DNA of 64,000 nt from Liolophura sinensis (Eukaryota; Mollusca; Polyplacophora; Chitonida; Chitonidae). The translations under genes were made by a program, and so were the position numbers. The first letter of the stretch is position 1. Every line of letters starts with the position of its first letter. Below the pieces are notes generated by a model. It was not told where the DNA came from, searched no databases, and saw nothing but the letters and a program-made list of their open reading frames with translations. The stretch spans positions 18,717,808-18,781,807 of the forward strand of contig NC_088301.1 in assembly GCF_032854445.1 (NCBI RefSeq), given 5' to 3'. Positions 51,142-63,457 of this stretch are shown in pieces.

Positions 51142-51970
51142 GTAAACACGATGTACTATAGGCCTACATATTCAATAGAGGGGATGCATGACCCACTTCT
51201 AGCAGCCATGTTGGAGTACTGTGGCTATACCAGCCCATGTTAAAAGGGCTCCAGTATGGCTGATTGGCTACTGTTCTGCCAGAGTGATGATGTCACATTC
51301 AACCACTTTATACCGCCAGAAACATTGAACCAAGTCAGAAATATACTCTTTGCTAACATATAAAGAATGCTGATAAGCACTGGCATTGTGTGTGCAAAAC
51401 ATGGAGTGAAGAAAAGTGCAAAATAGAAAGTCAATAGTTTAGAAGGTAGGTTAAAGGTAAACGTTGTTTGATGGCATTAGAATAAGCTCCATGACAACTC
51501 AAAGAAAAATACCGTACTGAATAGGGCTTACATAAAAAAAAAAGTAAAATATATCAAAATACATAATTTCACTCCATAGAAGGAAGAAAATGACACCACT
51601 AAATAAATAATATCACACATAATGCTAAAAAATTTATTTCAATGAGAAAAATTTAAATTAATTTAAGATGATTTTATGAGCCAAATACCTAGATGTGGCG
51701 CGTATCGTAACCGGACTTATTATCTCCCTTTAAAAGGAAGGCCCACCCGGTTATTTTGAAAACAGTTCCAGACTTTAAGAAGTTCAATTTTGTAACATTT
51801 TGACATTCAAAATGGTACTTATGATTCTGTTTTGTGAACGCTTTAATCAATAGCCTTTTTAAGTATTTTTCTCATTATTATATTCATTTTACTGATAGCG
51901 GAAGTTGTGATCGCGCCACAACAGTTAATGGCGTATTGAGAAAGTTGATTGACGGTTGTGTTCATAAACT

Positions 51971-54900
51971 ATGGCAGGGAGCGAAGACGGCACGTACTAC
52001 ATCGAGCTTAGCCCCAATCCGATACGATTTGACCCTGTCAGCAAGCTTACCAACGTATTTTTCGATGATGCGAATAAACAAGTAATGTATTGCTGAGTTT
52101 TTTTGTAACGCTACTTCAGTTCATGCCTCGTTTACTTGTGACCAGGCGACGTAGGCCTATACATGTAGCTCCCCGCTTGGCTGTTAGCTTTGTTTTTCTT
52201 TAGAGACAGAATTCAGGGGGTTGTCGTGAAGACAAGTTATTTTGCAGCTGTTGTTTGCTGACCCGCTTGTCAGATTTTCATATGTGAAAGTAGATTTTTC
52301 ACAAATTGAAGTCAGTATATCACGTGACAATAACCTCAACTTTACAAATCCCATTTCATGTGGAAAGGGGCTAATTGTGTAGGACGGATCGGAAGCAAGA
52401 GACCATGTGATCTCCTTAGTAACAAGTGGGTGAAGAAAACAGTTATCCCAACATTATTGCTTAGAAAATGCCTATTTTTGAATCACAGTCAGCAATCTTT
52501 TTTCCATTGGATTTGTATAATTTGCAGCTTTCTAAATAGTATGAATATTTCTGCAGAGCTGACGTGCTATTTTGTACAACCAAGCCTTACTGGTCGCTAG
52601 CGAAGTGGTAAAAAGTGACCTTTTCCATAATGCTTTAACATTGGGTGGCCATTTTGTTATTGACACAAAAGGATGGTGACATGACCTCCAACTTCCGACT
52701 TGTCTTACAGAATAAAACACCACATGACAAATACAGATACCTTGATGATCTGCCCTAATATTTATCATTGCTCTTGCTGGCAAACTCTTCACATTGCGAG
52801 ATTGTTACCTGACCAATGAACTCCAAATCTGGTAATGGATGAATCTGTGTTGGCCTGTGTCATGTGTTGACATGACGAAGATTCACTCAGATTGGAAATA
52901 ATACCAGTGATGTCAGAGTAGGATATGTCTTACTCTGAATCGTTCAGGATGAACAACCTTATGAGGTGGCAGCCTACAGAATTTGTTGTGTAAGAGAGCA
53001 CTGAGACGCCATTGATGCTGACAAACTATATCATTCCTGGTATTAAAACTCAAACTGCGCCTGGGAAAAACCACACAGAACTTGATAAACACTTCCCAAT
53101 GTACATGAGACAAATAGACTTGCCCATCATATTGATTGGTGGCATTGGGACAATTAAGTGGTCTTCAACCAACCAAAGATTGAGCAAATTTCCATCAATT
53201 GGTTCTTTTTTATGTAGCCACTCTCTATCTGCTCTTGGTGCCTTGGTGGACTATAAATGGTCAGCAACACTCATGATAACTGCTTGTTTTTGAGTAATTT
53301 GACATGCCAGTTAGCCTGTGTCACATGTGGGAATGTTTTGTCAAAATTTAAAAAATGATTATTAAAAATAAGTGCCAACAGTATTATTCCAAACATTTTA
53401 TGTTGTTCTTTTTGTCGCGCGTCCCCAGGTGTTTGCAGTGCGATCAGGTGGAGCTACAGGTGTTGTCGTTAAAGGTCCAGATGAGAAATCGACAATCACT
53501 TTTAGGTTGGTATCGGCATACAGAACGTATATGTTAAATTTTATTATTCTAGAACTATGACTTTTTTATAACTCTTGTGGTTGGTCATCTTATTGAATGA
53601 ATGCAGTGAGGAAGTGGACAAACATAGCATGTGTAGTTTACAGCAGAATATCGGTATTTGATTTGCACAAGCATCAAAGTTTGTTAGCCTCCACCAATTC
53701 TTGTCAACTCTCATTTTTTTGACAAGAGTCTCACTGGGCTCTTTATTTTCCCCCCTTTCTTGGTCCTATTTGGGGGCCTCTGTGGCCGAGATGGTTGGCG
53801 TACCAGTTTGACGCATTGATGCTGGAGCCTCTTTTTCAGTGCAGTTGCTGTGAGTTCAAGTTTGCCTCATGCTGGCTTCTTCTCTCCCTGTTTGTGGGAA
53901 GGTCTGGCAGCAACCTCAGATGGTTGTGGGTTTCCTCGCACAATGCTGCTGGCTGCTGTCATACAAGTGAAATATTCTTGAGTATGGCATAAAACACCAA
54001 TCAAATAAATAAATAAATAAATCTTTAGTCCTGTTTGGGTTTTATACCATATACTTTCAAATGTGAGAACATATCAAGCTCTTTAGCATCATACATATTA
54101 CTGACTCGGGTGAAGGTGATATGGAGATTGCAATTCGATTTATAAAAGATTACTTTCATTCAACCTGGAAATGGTGATAATGCATAAGTTTCACAGTGAC
54201 TTTTCAGAGTATTTTGTTTCTTGCAAATTTTCGGCTAATTTTCCTTTTTTTGTAGAATGGAAGACCGGGGTGAGTTGAGCTCTATAAAGTTCTCCTATGA
54301 CATGAAGATATTGGCCATACAAAGATCACCAAAATCTGTGGTGAGCATTCTACTATAAATCTTTTAAATTTTATGCCCCTACTGGAGAACATTACTGAAC
54401 ATGAATGTGGAAAAATGGATGTTCCAAGTTAAGATTGTTTTATATTTTCATCAGCAACAGTAAGCTAATATGGAACTACTGTATCAGTAACTTAACCGTG
54501 AAAATACGCTCATTAGAGACCACTAACATGTGATCAGTATGGTGCTTGAGTTCAGCTCTCTTGGCTTTCCTACAGACTTACATTGGTAACTAAATTTGGT
54601 TCCTACAGAGACGGTTTTAGTTTACATTTGCTCCATCAGATTTTCTTAATTCAATTAACTAAATGATGTCTTTTAACTAAAAATTCTATAGTACAGCACA
54701 AAAAACACAAGTGATCTGATTAATAACTAATCTTTTCTCTGGTCAGGAGTTCATAAATTTCGCAGAAGATTCTACCCCGGACTTGAGAGAATACTCACAG
54801 ACTTGTAAGGTGAGTGTGACATTGATGTTTCCATTGGCACGGTAATGGTGGTATTTATATTTTATAAAATTGTCAAAACTAAATGGTCAGTGTAATTCCT

Positions 54901-57900
54901 CCACTAAAATTTTGAAATGTTACAGTGTTTATATTGGCACATTTTCAGGATTCCCATTTTTAGCTCCCCTTTTGAGGAGAGGTATTGTGAGTGGGGGATC
55001 AAATGGTGTCAGTGGTGATGTCGGTGTCTACCTTTTGACCAATTGCAGTGCAGTGGCCACCCATAGTACATAGATAGCCAATCATCGGTAGTGATATTCG
55101 TATCAAAGACCAAGGAAGTCTTTTGCCTCATAGCTCAACATTTTGCTTTGCTATTCACAGGGCTTCAGTTGCCTCCCATAGTATGTGACTTGCCAAGTGC
55201 AGTTCATGATTTACATATCAAATATTTACCTCTGTGGTAAATTTGAGCGCTAATTCCCCGCAGTGTCTTTTACCACCACAATGATTTACAACTCCATAAC
55301 ATATGAAGTCAATGCTCTGCAATCCTCATGCATACAATAAACAGTCATAGTTGTGGCAATATAATAATTTTGGTGTTTCTTGTTGATTTAATGGCAAGAT
55401 CTTAGCACAATACAATTAGAGGGTAATATCTGTGTATGACAATATCAGTCATTCTACTTTTTGGGGGTTTAGAGGTCAAACAAACACATGCAATAAAATC
55501 AAGATGCTTTCAGTGTTGTATCTTGTATCTTATCATTTGTGTTAGATAAAAAACAGTAGCAATTTTTGACAATGTATTTTATTTTATTCAGGGAAAGTCA
55601 ACTTCAATTATTGGATTCAACTGGACAAACATCAATGAGATTGTCTTCATAACGAATCAGGGTCTTGAATTTTACCAGGTCAGGTGACCCAACATCCTCA
55701 ACTATTACCTGTAATTTGTTAAACTTAAAAAAGGTGTCAAGTGTCTGAGGGCCAGTTGTTCAAAAGTGTATTAAATGTTAAGCCAGACTTGAATCTTAAT
55801 ACTAATCTTGTTCTGATGCAAAAGTAATATGAATTAAGTCCAGAATGAAGTTAATACTGGGATTAAGTGCTAATACACTTTTGAACAACTGGGGCCAGTT
55901 TCACAAAGGGGCATATGATATATTTTTATCCTACATTTGCCTACATTTTTATTATCTGTATTTTAACTACTGACAGCCTAATTGTTTTCAAAGATATGTA
56001 TATGTCTACATACATGCATAAATCTTATGTTATAGTTTGCTGTATTTTTTTTATTTTCTGTTCAAACTTGTTCCCTCCACCTATAAACCTGTTCTTAATA
56101 TTACTGAAATGTGAAAGAACAGTCAAATGATGTTGTTGATTGCAGTTTTAATTTGTTTAAAACTCCCCTTAAGAACTTTCCCTTTGTACAGTGGTGAGTA
56201 GTTTTACAGTTGTAGCCTAAGTTGACTGTAATTATCATAGAAACGTATGTTTTTGACATGTGTGGCCTAGGTAGTTAAGGTCAACTTAGCCTACAATAGC
56301 TTGTGCTAGAGGCCTCTGGAGCTTAATATTGCTCACCTTTGCCAAGTTACTGGCACACTTTCCATAGTTTGAAAAACAAGCAGTCCTCAGTGAGTTACTG
56401 GCACACTTTCCATAGTGTGAAAAGCCAGCAGTCCGCAGTGAGTTACTGGCACACTTTCCATAGTGTGAAAAGCCAGCAGTCCGCAGTGAGTTACTGGCAC
56501 ACTTTCCATAGTGTGAAAAGCCAGCAGTCCGCAGTGAGTTACTGGCACGCTTTCCGTAGTGTGAAAAGCGAGCAGTCCGCAGTGAGGTACTGGTACACTT
56601 TTCATAGTGTGAAAAGCAAGCTGTCCGCTTTGAGGTACTGGCACACTTTCCATAGTGTGAAAAGTGAGCAGTCCGCAGTGAGTTACTGGCACACTTTCCA
56701 TAGTGTGAAAAGCGAGCAGTCCGCAGTGAGTTATTGGCACAGTTTCCGTAATGTGAAAAGCAAGTTTTCCGCAGTGAACAGCATGTAATACCACACACTA
56801 GAGTCATCTCATGGCATCAAGGTATTGAGGACAGTGAAAACTGAACACGGGAATCTTCAAAACTTCCTTGTTTAAGAATATCAAATACCTAAAATTTCAT
56901 CCAAAAAAGTGCATATTTAGAAGCAAATAAAGGTCACAAAATATTTTTTTTTTGGTGCTGTTACTAAATTCACTATTTTCCAGTTGAATATCATCCGATA
57001 TTCGAAGCAAACCTCAAAATACTTTTCTGAAATCAATAGAACTCTCAGAATCAGGAAAAATTGGCAAGTCAGTCATGGACGAAATTTGTGGTCATTTAGT
57101 AGGATAAGTTATTTGACTGGTTTTATTGTTTCAGTCTATCTCTGAAAACTCTCTTGCTATAGGCAACTCATATTTGTTGGTCACAATGAAGTGATCACAT
57201 CCCTTCTAACTTTAATATGAAGTGTATTATTTATTTATATTTTTATGCTTGTATGTTTGCAGGTGTATCCAGAAAAGAAGTCGCTGAAATGCCTGAAGAC
57301 GTTTGGCACAAGTGTAAACTGGTTTGATTGGCTGGTGAGTTTTCATTGCATCCAGCCTGTCCAATCAGCAATAAGCTTAGAATATTGTGACAATGCCTAA
57401 GTTATAGACATTGGTTCAAGTCTATTCAAGTCTGAAGCATTCATAAAAAGACATGTTTTATTAGCCTTGCAAGGGTCTTCCTTACTCTTGACAGACATTC
57501 AAACCAAACTGTGTGGTTTCATGATGAGCACTATCATGACAGGATATATTATAGAGATATAAAGTGCACTTAACTACGGGTTACTTAACACATATGTACA
57601 CTTCATCATTTGTATGTACACTTCAGCATTTGGAGTAGTCTGCTACAAGATGACACTATTGTGATGTGACTGAAATAATGCTGGAATTGATGTTTAACCT
57701 GAAGGTAAACAAAAAAAGAAACAAAGACAAGAAAATACCCCACCCCCCACCCCATGTCTTATTGTTAGGTAATTTGTTGCCCAGTGAGATGTCCACTGAC
57801 TTATTTCATTTTACCTTGTCAGCCTCAGAGTGCAGTTCTCCTGCTCTCCACGGGATCTCTTGGAAATGTCCTCCAGCCTTTCCACTTCAGGGTAAGGGAT

Positions 57901-60900
57901 TTTAATATTGTGTCATAACTACATGTCCTATGCGTGCTGTGTCTGTAAACATGCAAATGTGGTCGAAGGACATATTTTACGTAACAGGGGTAATTTGACC
58001 CTGGCATAACGTTCATGGCAAGGTATAGTAAAGACACACGTTACCATGGAAAATGAAATGATCGAACATTTCAACTGCTTAATCAACTGACACCCTGTAT
58101 ATTTGCAGGGGAACAAGTTACAGCGTACATTTACCAACCTGTACATCTTTTGATAGAGCCAGGTGCAGCTAATGTACTGCATCCTGTATTTTGTGTGACA
58201 CCTATTAAGCTATTTTTCACCTGTTTTTCTTCATCTTTTGAAAAAGATAGGTGCAGCTAATGTACTGCATTCTGTATTTCTTGTGAACCCTATTAAGTTA
58301 TGTTTCACCTGTATCTTTTGAAATAGCCAGGTGCGGCTAATGTACTGCATTCTGTATTTCATGTGACACCTGTTAAGTTATGTTTCACCTGTTTTTTTTT
58401 CATCCTTTGATACAGCCTAATGCAGCTAATGTACTGCATCTTGTATTTCGTGTGACACCTGTTAAGTTATGTTTCACCGTTTTTTCTTCATCTTTTGATA
58501 CAGCCAGGCACAGTGCTGAAGCTGCCCAAATTTGAGGTGGATCTACCTGTGGTTCCCAAACCTGCCAAACTGTGTCTGCTTGAAAGAGATGTCAGCATGG
58601 CCAACATGTGAGACACTATTTACATGTATATGAGGAGTTCAACGGAGAATGGGTGTGTCAGCCACCTGTGGAAGGTCATGGGTTTACCTAGGGCCCAGTT
58701 TCTTCCCACCTTAACACTACATTGCCGTGGTATAAGTGAAATATTCAAGAGTACGGCGTAAAATGCCAGTCATATAAATAAATAACTCAATGGGAAAAGC
58801 AAGTACAGAATTTGCCAATGTGCTGCATGTGCTCCTAGACAGCATTTTCTTTGTCGTTTGTCAAAAATGTATATGTGAAACTTGCATTCATTTATTTATT
58901 TGATTAGAGTCTTGTGCCATACTCAAGACTATGTCACTTATACGATTGCGGCCCGTGGAAACCCACGACATTCCTCAGGTTTTTGGCAGGTAATATGTGT
59001 ACAGTATGGGAATACTACAGACAGCCATATCTCAGCTGATGTTGTATTTTTATACAGTGCATCTGTATGGCTTTGACATTTGCAGACATTCAGTATGAGT
59101 ATGTTTAAATTTCTTAAAAGTGATATGCGTATATTTTGGTTGGAAGTATCATTTGTTGCACAGAGTAAATGCAATGTGTCATAGGCAATGAAAACTAGCA
59201 AGCTGTTTGGATCTGTGGAGTTATGGCCCTTTGTTTCCTGACATAATATCAAACAGTTTTAATGGACGACTACATTTATCTCACCTCTTGATATCATCCA
59301 TATTTCCTGACTCTGTGCTACTGGGGACGATATAATTGCTTGTATTCACTATTTTTGTTCTTTGTTCTCTTTTTAGTTATGGCCACTTATACATCATTGT
59401 TCTCCGTCATCAACCAAAAGGGGGCAGCACTGGTGCAGAAATTGTGCTGTATCAGCTTCAGAAGTAAGGCTCTTCTTGTACCACAGTTTTACCGAATTGA
59501 TCATTCATAAGACTTCTCATTGTGTTAGCTCTCTGGAAACCTGTGATCAACCTTATTGCCCCAGGAGAGCTCGCCCAAATGCAATGGCAGAGTGATTAGA
59601 GGTTTCCTGTCATAAGCAGGATACCCAGGTTCAATCCCAGACATGCCAAGTCATGCCTAAGACATAAAATAGACAATAATTGTATTTTCTCATTTACTAT
59701 CCATGTGGGAATGCACCAAGTGTTGGACACCTAGGTTGCACTGTTTTGTGGCTTGGTAGTGTGTCATGCCTGATGTTCAGTGATAAAAAATTAAAACACT
59801 AAAAGTTTGATTATAAATGTATTGAAATTTAAAGTGGAAAAGGAAGTATTTTTATTTGATAAATTTAATTTAATTTTGAATTGCGCAGGGAAAGTCCAGC
59901 AAGGAAGACTGACATCCTGCGGTTGGGAATGAGTGGCCGGTTTGCCACAAATGTGGTGGATAACCTGGTTGTGGTTCATCATCAAGCATCTAAGGTGAGA
60001 AACATTGGGAACATAAGGGGTGCATCATCAAACATCTAAGGTGAGAAACATTGAGAATATAAGGGGTGCATCATCAATCAGCAAAGGTGAGAAACTGAGA
60101 ACATATGGGGTGCATCATCAAGCATCTGAGGTGAGAAACTTTGGGAACATAAGGGGTGCAACATCAAGCATCTAAGGTGAGAAACATTGGGAACATAAGG
60201 GGTACATCATCAAACATCTAAGGTGAGAAACATTGAGAACATAAGGGGTGCATCATCAGTCAGCTAAGGTGAGAAACTGAGAACATATGGGGTGCATCAT
60301 CAAGCATCTGAGGTGAGAAACATTGAGAACATAAGGGGTTCATCATCAAGCATCTAAGGTGAGAAACATTGACAACATAAGGGGTGCATCGCCAAGCATC
60401 TAAGGTGAGAAACATTGAGAACATAAAGGGTTCATCATCAAGCATCTAAGGTGAGAAGCATTGAGAACATAAGGGGTTCATCATCAAGCATTTAAGATGA
60501 GAAACATTGAGAACATAAGGGGTGCATTGCCAAGCATCTAAGGTGAGAAACAATGAGAACATATGGGGTGCATCATCAAGCATCTAAGGTGAGAAACATT
60601 GAGAACATAAAGTGTGCATCATCAAGCATCTAAGGTGAGAAACATTGAGAACATAAAGGGTGCATCATCAAGCATATAAGGTGAGAAATATTGAGAACAT
60701 AAGGGGTTCATCATCAAGCATCTAAGGTGAGAAACATTGAGAACATAAAGGGTGCATCATCAAGCATCTAAGGTGAGAAACATTGAGAACATAAAGGGTG
60801 CATCATCAAGCATCTAAGATGAGAAATATTAAGAACATAAGGGGTGCATCATCAAGCATATAAGGTGAGAAATATTGAGAACATAAAACACCAATCAAAT

Positions 60901-63457
60901 ATTGTAAATGCCTTTTTATTTGCGTTTTACTAATATTCGCATATTTTGCAGCAAACACATTTTCGCAAAAATAAGTGCCATTGAATATAAAACGCAAGTA
61001 AGTAATTTATTAATGTAGCATGCATTACAATTATAAATTTGTTAATAAACACCACAGTTCTAAACATTTCAAACATGTTAATTAGAAATACCTAATTAGA
61101 ATGTATTCCGTCTAAGTATCACCAAATTACGATGTTGTTGTTGTTGACTTATTCCCGCGGTTAGAGACATACAAATCGAAAATTTGTACTGGGCATGTGT
61201 AGAGAGGCTGTTTTTTTATCGACTGTACCTGCCTTCCAGTCAGATCACCTTTCCAACCCACCCGATACGTCACATGGGGGTTTCCGCACTTCAAACTTCC
61301 TTTTCATAATGACGATTTCTGAGAAATTTGCTCAAATCTGTCACAGTTCACTCAGAGTTTCACACACACTGCTGATGCATGAGAATTAAACAGTGGGATT
61401 TATTTATCTCACATTTAATCCTTCGTCGTCTCCTGGAGGGAGTGACATGAATATTTGCTCACACAGCAGGTGTTGACGTTTCTGTATTGAAGTTTGATTT
61501 TCGTTTATCAGTTGTCCAAAAATTCTCCTAAGATCTGCAAAAGCAAATGTGTCCTCTTACCGAATCCGCGAAAGTTTATACCTGTGAATAAAAAGGCATT
61601 TACAGTTGATAAATAAATAAATCAGATTGATATGTATTTATGCTGGACCCTTGTTCAGATCAGTAGTAGCTCACACAGATTAGAATGATTTGATATTTGA
61701 TAATAATGAAGTTGAGGCATTACCACGTGAATGTTAAAGGTTTCGCAAGCTTATGATCCACATGCCGAGATCATTATATTAAACAATATTCATTATCCGT
61801 TTCAGACATCTATGGTATTTGATATCAAGCTGGAAGGAGAGAATGATGGCTATATCACCCATCACCACCCAGTGTTGTCTCCCTTGCCCATCAAACCTTG
61901 CAAATTACTGCTTCCTGGTAAGAACTGTCAAATAGGTGACGGGGTTCCTCTGTGGCCAAGGTGGATAGCACGCCAGCGTGGCACAATGATAGTCGTGGAT
62001 TTCTGCCGCATCCTGCCCGGTTTCCTCCCACCATAATGCTGGCTGCCGTCGTATACGTGAGATATTCTTGAGTATGGTGTAAAACATCAGTCAAATAAAT
62101 AAATAAATTTGTTGTATGAACTCAGTTCAATTTTCATTTTAATGATCATTCACAAGCGTGTGTTTGTAAGAGTACCTGTAAAATAATGCGATGATTTCAA
62201 GGATATATATATTTGCACGCAGTGTGTCATGTTCTTATTTTATTCTCTCTGTTTTAGGATTAAACATCCCCTCAGGGCCCGAGAAGACAGAATATACCTG
62301 TGAACTGTGTATCCTTTTGATCTTAAATTTTATCGCATGACATGCACACTGTTTAACATGCACTTGCTAAAGCATGATGACTCTACACTTTGTGTGGTCT
62401 ACAATATGGCAGTGGCTTAAAATTTAGCATTATACCCCTTTTATCAAATTTAAGCTAAGGTCAAGTTGATGAAATTCTTTATCATTTTGCACATAAGATA
62501 CATTAGAAGCTTAATTATAGACAAATCTGGTAAATCTTGACTTTGTGGCAGGTAAATTTGAAACAGTGGTAATATGATGACTATTATTATGCTGTATATG
62601 TACATGCTTTTATTATTATTTACTAATAATAATAATTTACATGTACATGCTTTTATTATTATTTACTACTACTAATAATTTACATTTACATGTAATTTTC
62701 CTTGGTCTCAGATGTATGTTACGTAACTTTCAATTCTTAACCCTCTGTCAGATTCTCCAAATTGGATTGTCTTCCAGCCGAACATAGTGATTGATGCCAA
62801 ATTAGGTGATTTGTTCACAGATTTATTCAGATGACCAGAATTAATTCCAGTGCAGCAATTTGTCAGTAGTTTTGTGTGCGCTTGTCTCCTTTTAGAATTT
62901 TCACTCACATGTTCATAATTTCTGTTCTTGCTTTGAGAGTAGCTGTTATTAAAGAGAATCCTACATAGGTATGGATGTGGTTATTCTTTTCAGTATTTAT
63001 TCTTGATTATTGTACTGAAATTCTATATCTGTTTAAGTGTATCTCACCCAATTCATTTAAGTCTTTTTGAACTTACATTCAGTGGAACATTTTATGGATC
63101 ATTCTGTCATTTATGGTCTCGTTATTAGCACGCCCACTGCAGCAAAATAACCCAAGAGCATCTCATCGATGCTTTTGCTGTGAGTTCAAGTCCAGCTCAC
63201 ACTGGCTAACTGACCGGGTTGTGCCAGGGAAAATCTGTCCAGCAAACCAGCAAATGGTCATGGGTTTCCTCCAGACTCTGCCCGGTTTCCTCCCATCATA
63301 ATGCTGGCTGCGATCGTATAAGTGAAATATCCTTGAGTATGGTGTAAAACTCCAATATGAAGTAAATAAATAAATAATGGTCCCAAATACTCCAACAGGT
63401 TGTCTGTGGTATGTACAGCTGAAACTGAACCCTCTGGTGATCATGATTCCTGACAAG
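51971..63457 (+). CDS. RMC1: RMC1, regulator of MON1-CCZ1, exons 1-14 (3' end beyond window)
   Basis: Exons: 51971-52081, 53429-53505, 54256-54340, 54747-54809, 55592-55678, 57263-57334, 57823-57891, 58504-58607, 59377-59463, 59889-59994, 61806-61917, 62258-62308, 62752-62805 and 63399-63457. All are phase-consistent and encode about 379 residues; the vertebrate protein is about 650, so the C-terminal alpha-solenoid lies beyond the right edge. Beyond exon 8 the match continues with YGHLYIIVLRHQPKGGSTGAE, NVVDNLVVVHHQ, FDIKLEGENDG, HHPVL, SPNWIVFQPNI and LWYVQLKLNPLVIMIPDK. The protein forms a trimer with MON1 and CCZ1 that activates Rab7 for late-endosome and autophagosome maturation. The initiator ATG (context CTATGG) gives an N-terminus of the expected length. 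Introns 5, 7 and 10 hold minisatellites; those in 7 and 10 repeat splice-site sequence. This is the intact copy and should be used as the gene model. Confidence 0.93.
52320..52328 (+). promoter_or_regulatory. CACGTG E-box resembling a CLEAR element, RMC1 intron 1 (copy B)
   Basis: Identical TCACGTGAC to copy A; same distance from the exon 1 ATG. Confidence 0.3.
53774..54022 (+). mobile_element. SINE family 1, full length (RMC1 intron 2, copy B)
   Basis: Same insertion as 44505-44754 at the same intronic site. Confidence 0.93.
55749..55945. mobile_element. First MITE plus remnant of the second (copy B)
   Basis: The first element (55749-55896) is intact. Of the second only the left third remains (to about 55942, CCTACATTTGCC), then sequence resumes with CTACATTTTTATTATCTG, so the right part is deleted relative to copy A. 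Confidence 0.8.
56346..56777 (+). repeat. 48-bp minisatellite, 9 units (RMC1 intron 5, copy B)
   Basis: Same unit and same flanks as the array at 47179-48090 but ten units shorter. First and last units correspond between the copies, so the difference is internal expansion or contraction. Confidence 0.95.
58146..58503 (+). repeat. ~87-bp tandem repeats of the exon 8 acceptor region (copy B)
   Basis: Same four units as in copy A, with a few substitutions (for example CAGCCTAATGCAG in unit 4). Confidence 0.85.
58645..58787 (+). mobile_element. SINE family 1, degenerate 3' part (RMC1 intron 8, copy B)
   Basis: Counterpart of 50125-50265. Confidence 0.75.
58888..58992 (-). mobile_element. SINE family 1, truncated (RMC1 intron 8)
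   Basis: TTTATTTATTTGATTAGAGT through CCTCAGGTTTTTGGCAGG. This is the intact version of the SINE that is cut by the gap in copy A. Confidence 0.88.
59578..59650 (+). mobile_element. tRNA-like sequence, probably a third SINE head
   Basis: TGGCAGAGTGATTAGAGG resembles a pol III A box; GGTTCAATCCC (59628-59638) fits the B box exactly; TCCTG/CAGGA can form an anticodon stem. The loop lacks U33 and there is no clean acceptor stem, so this is not a functional tRNA gene. In RMC1 intron 9. Confidence 0.5.
59975..60890 (+). repeat. ~46-bp minisatellite built from the exon 10 end and its 5' splice site
   Basis: About 20 units of TCATCAAGCATCTAAGGTGAG plus AAACATTGAGAACATAAGGGGTGCA. The first unit is the last 20 bases of RMC1 exon 10 (ends 59994) with its GTGAG donor; all later units repeat AAG/GTGAGAAAC in intron 10. 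A variant pair near 60066 and 60247 (AATCAGC / AGTCAGC forms) suggests a longer period of about four units. Confidence 0.92.
61941..62109 (+). mobile_element. SINE family 1 with internal deletion (RMC1 intron 11)
   Basis: Head GGGGTTCCTCTGTGGCCAAG is joined near 61988 to GTGGATTTCTGCCGCATCCT; tail of AAATAAATAAAT. It begins only 24 bases after exon 11. Confidence 0.9.
63113..63378 (+). mobile_element. SINE family 1, full length (RMC1 intron 13)
   Basis: ATGGTCTCGTTATTAGCACG head (diverged), GTGAGTTCAAGTCCAGCTCA, and AAATAAATAAATAAT tail ending 20 bases before the exon 14 acceptor. Confidence 0.9.

Larger units (their letters stand above)
50611..58936. repeat. Large duplicated block, copy B
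   Basis: Direct-oriented partner of copy A. It continues seamlessly into RMC1 exons 9-14, whereas copy A continues leftward into unique upstream sequence. The junction geometry (unique-A, gap, B-unique) is what two overlapping contigs placed end to end would give. Confidence 0.92.

Noticed and set aside
41385-58936. Two functional RMC1 paralogues
   Set aside because: The upstream copy has only exons 1-8 before the gap, and its coding sequence differs from the other by synonymous changes only, so there is no evidence for a second complete gene.
60260-60997. Minus-strand ORFs with SQCFSPQMLDD-like repeats
   Set aside because: Antisense of the intron 10 minisatellite.
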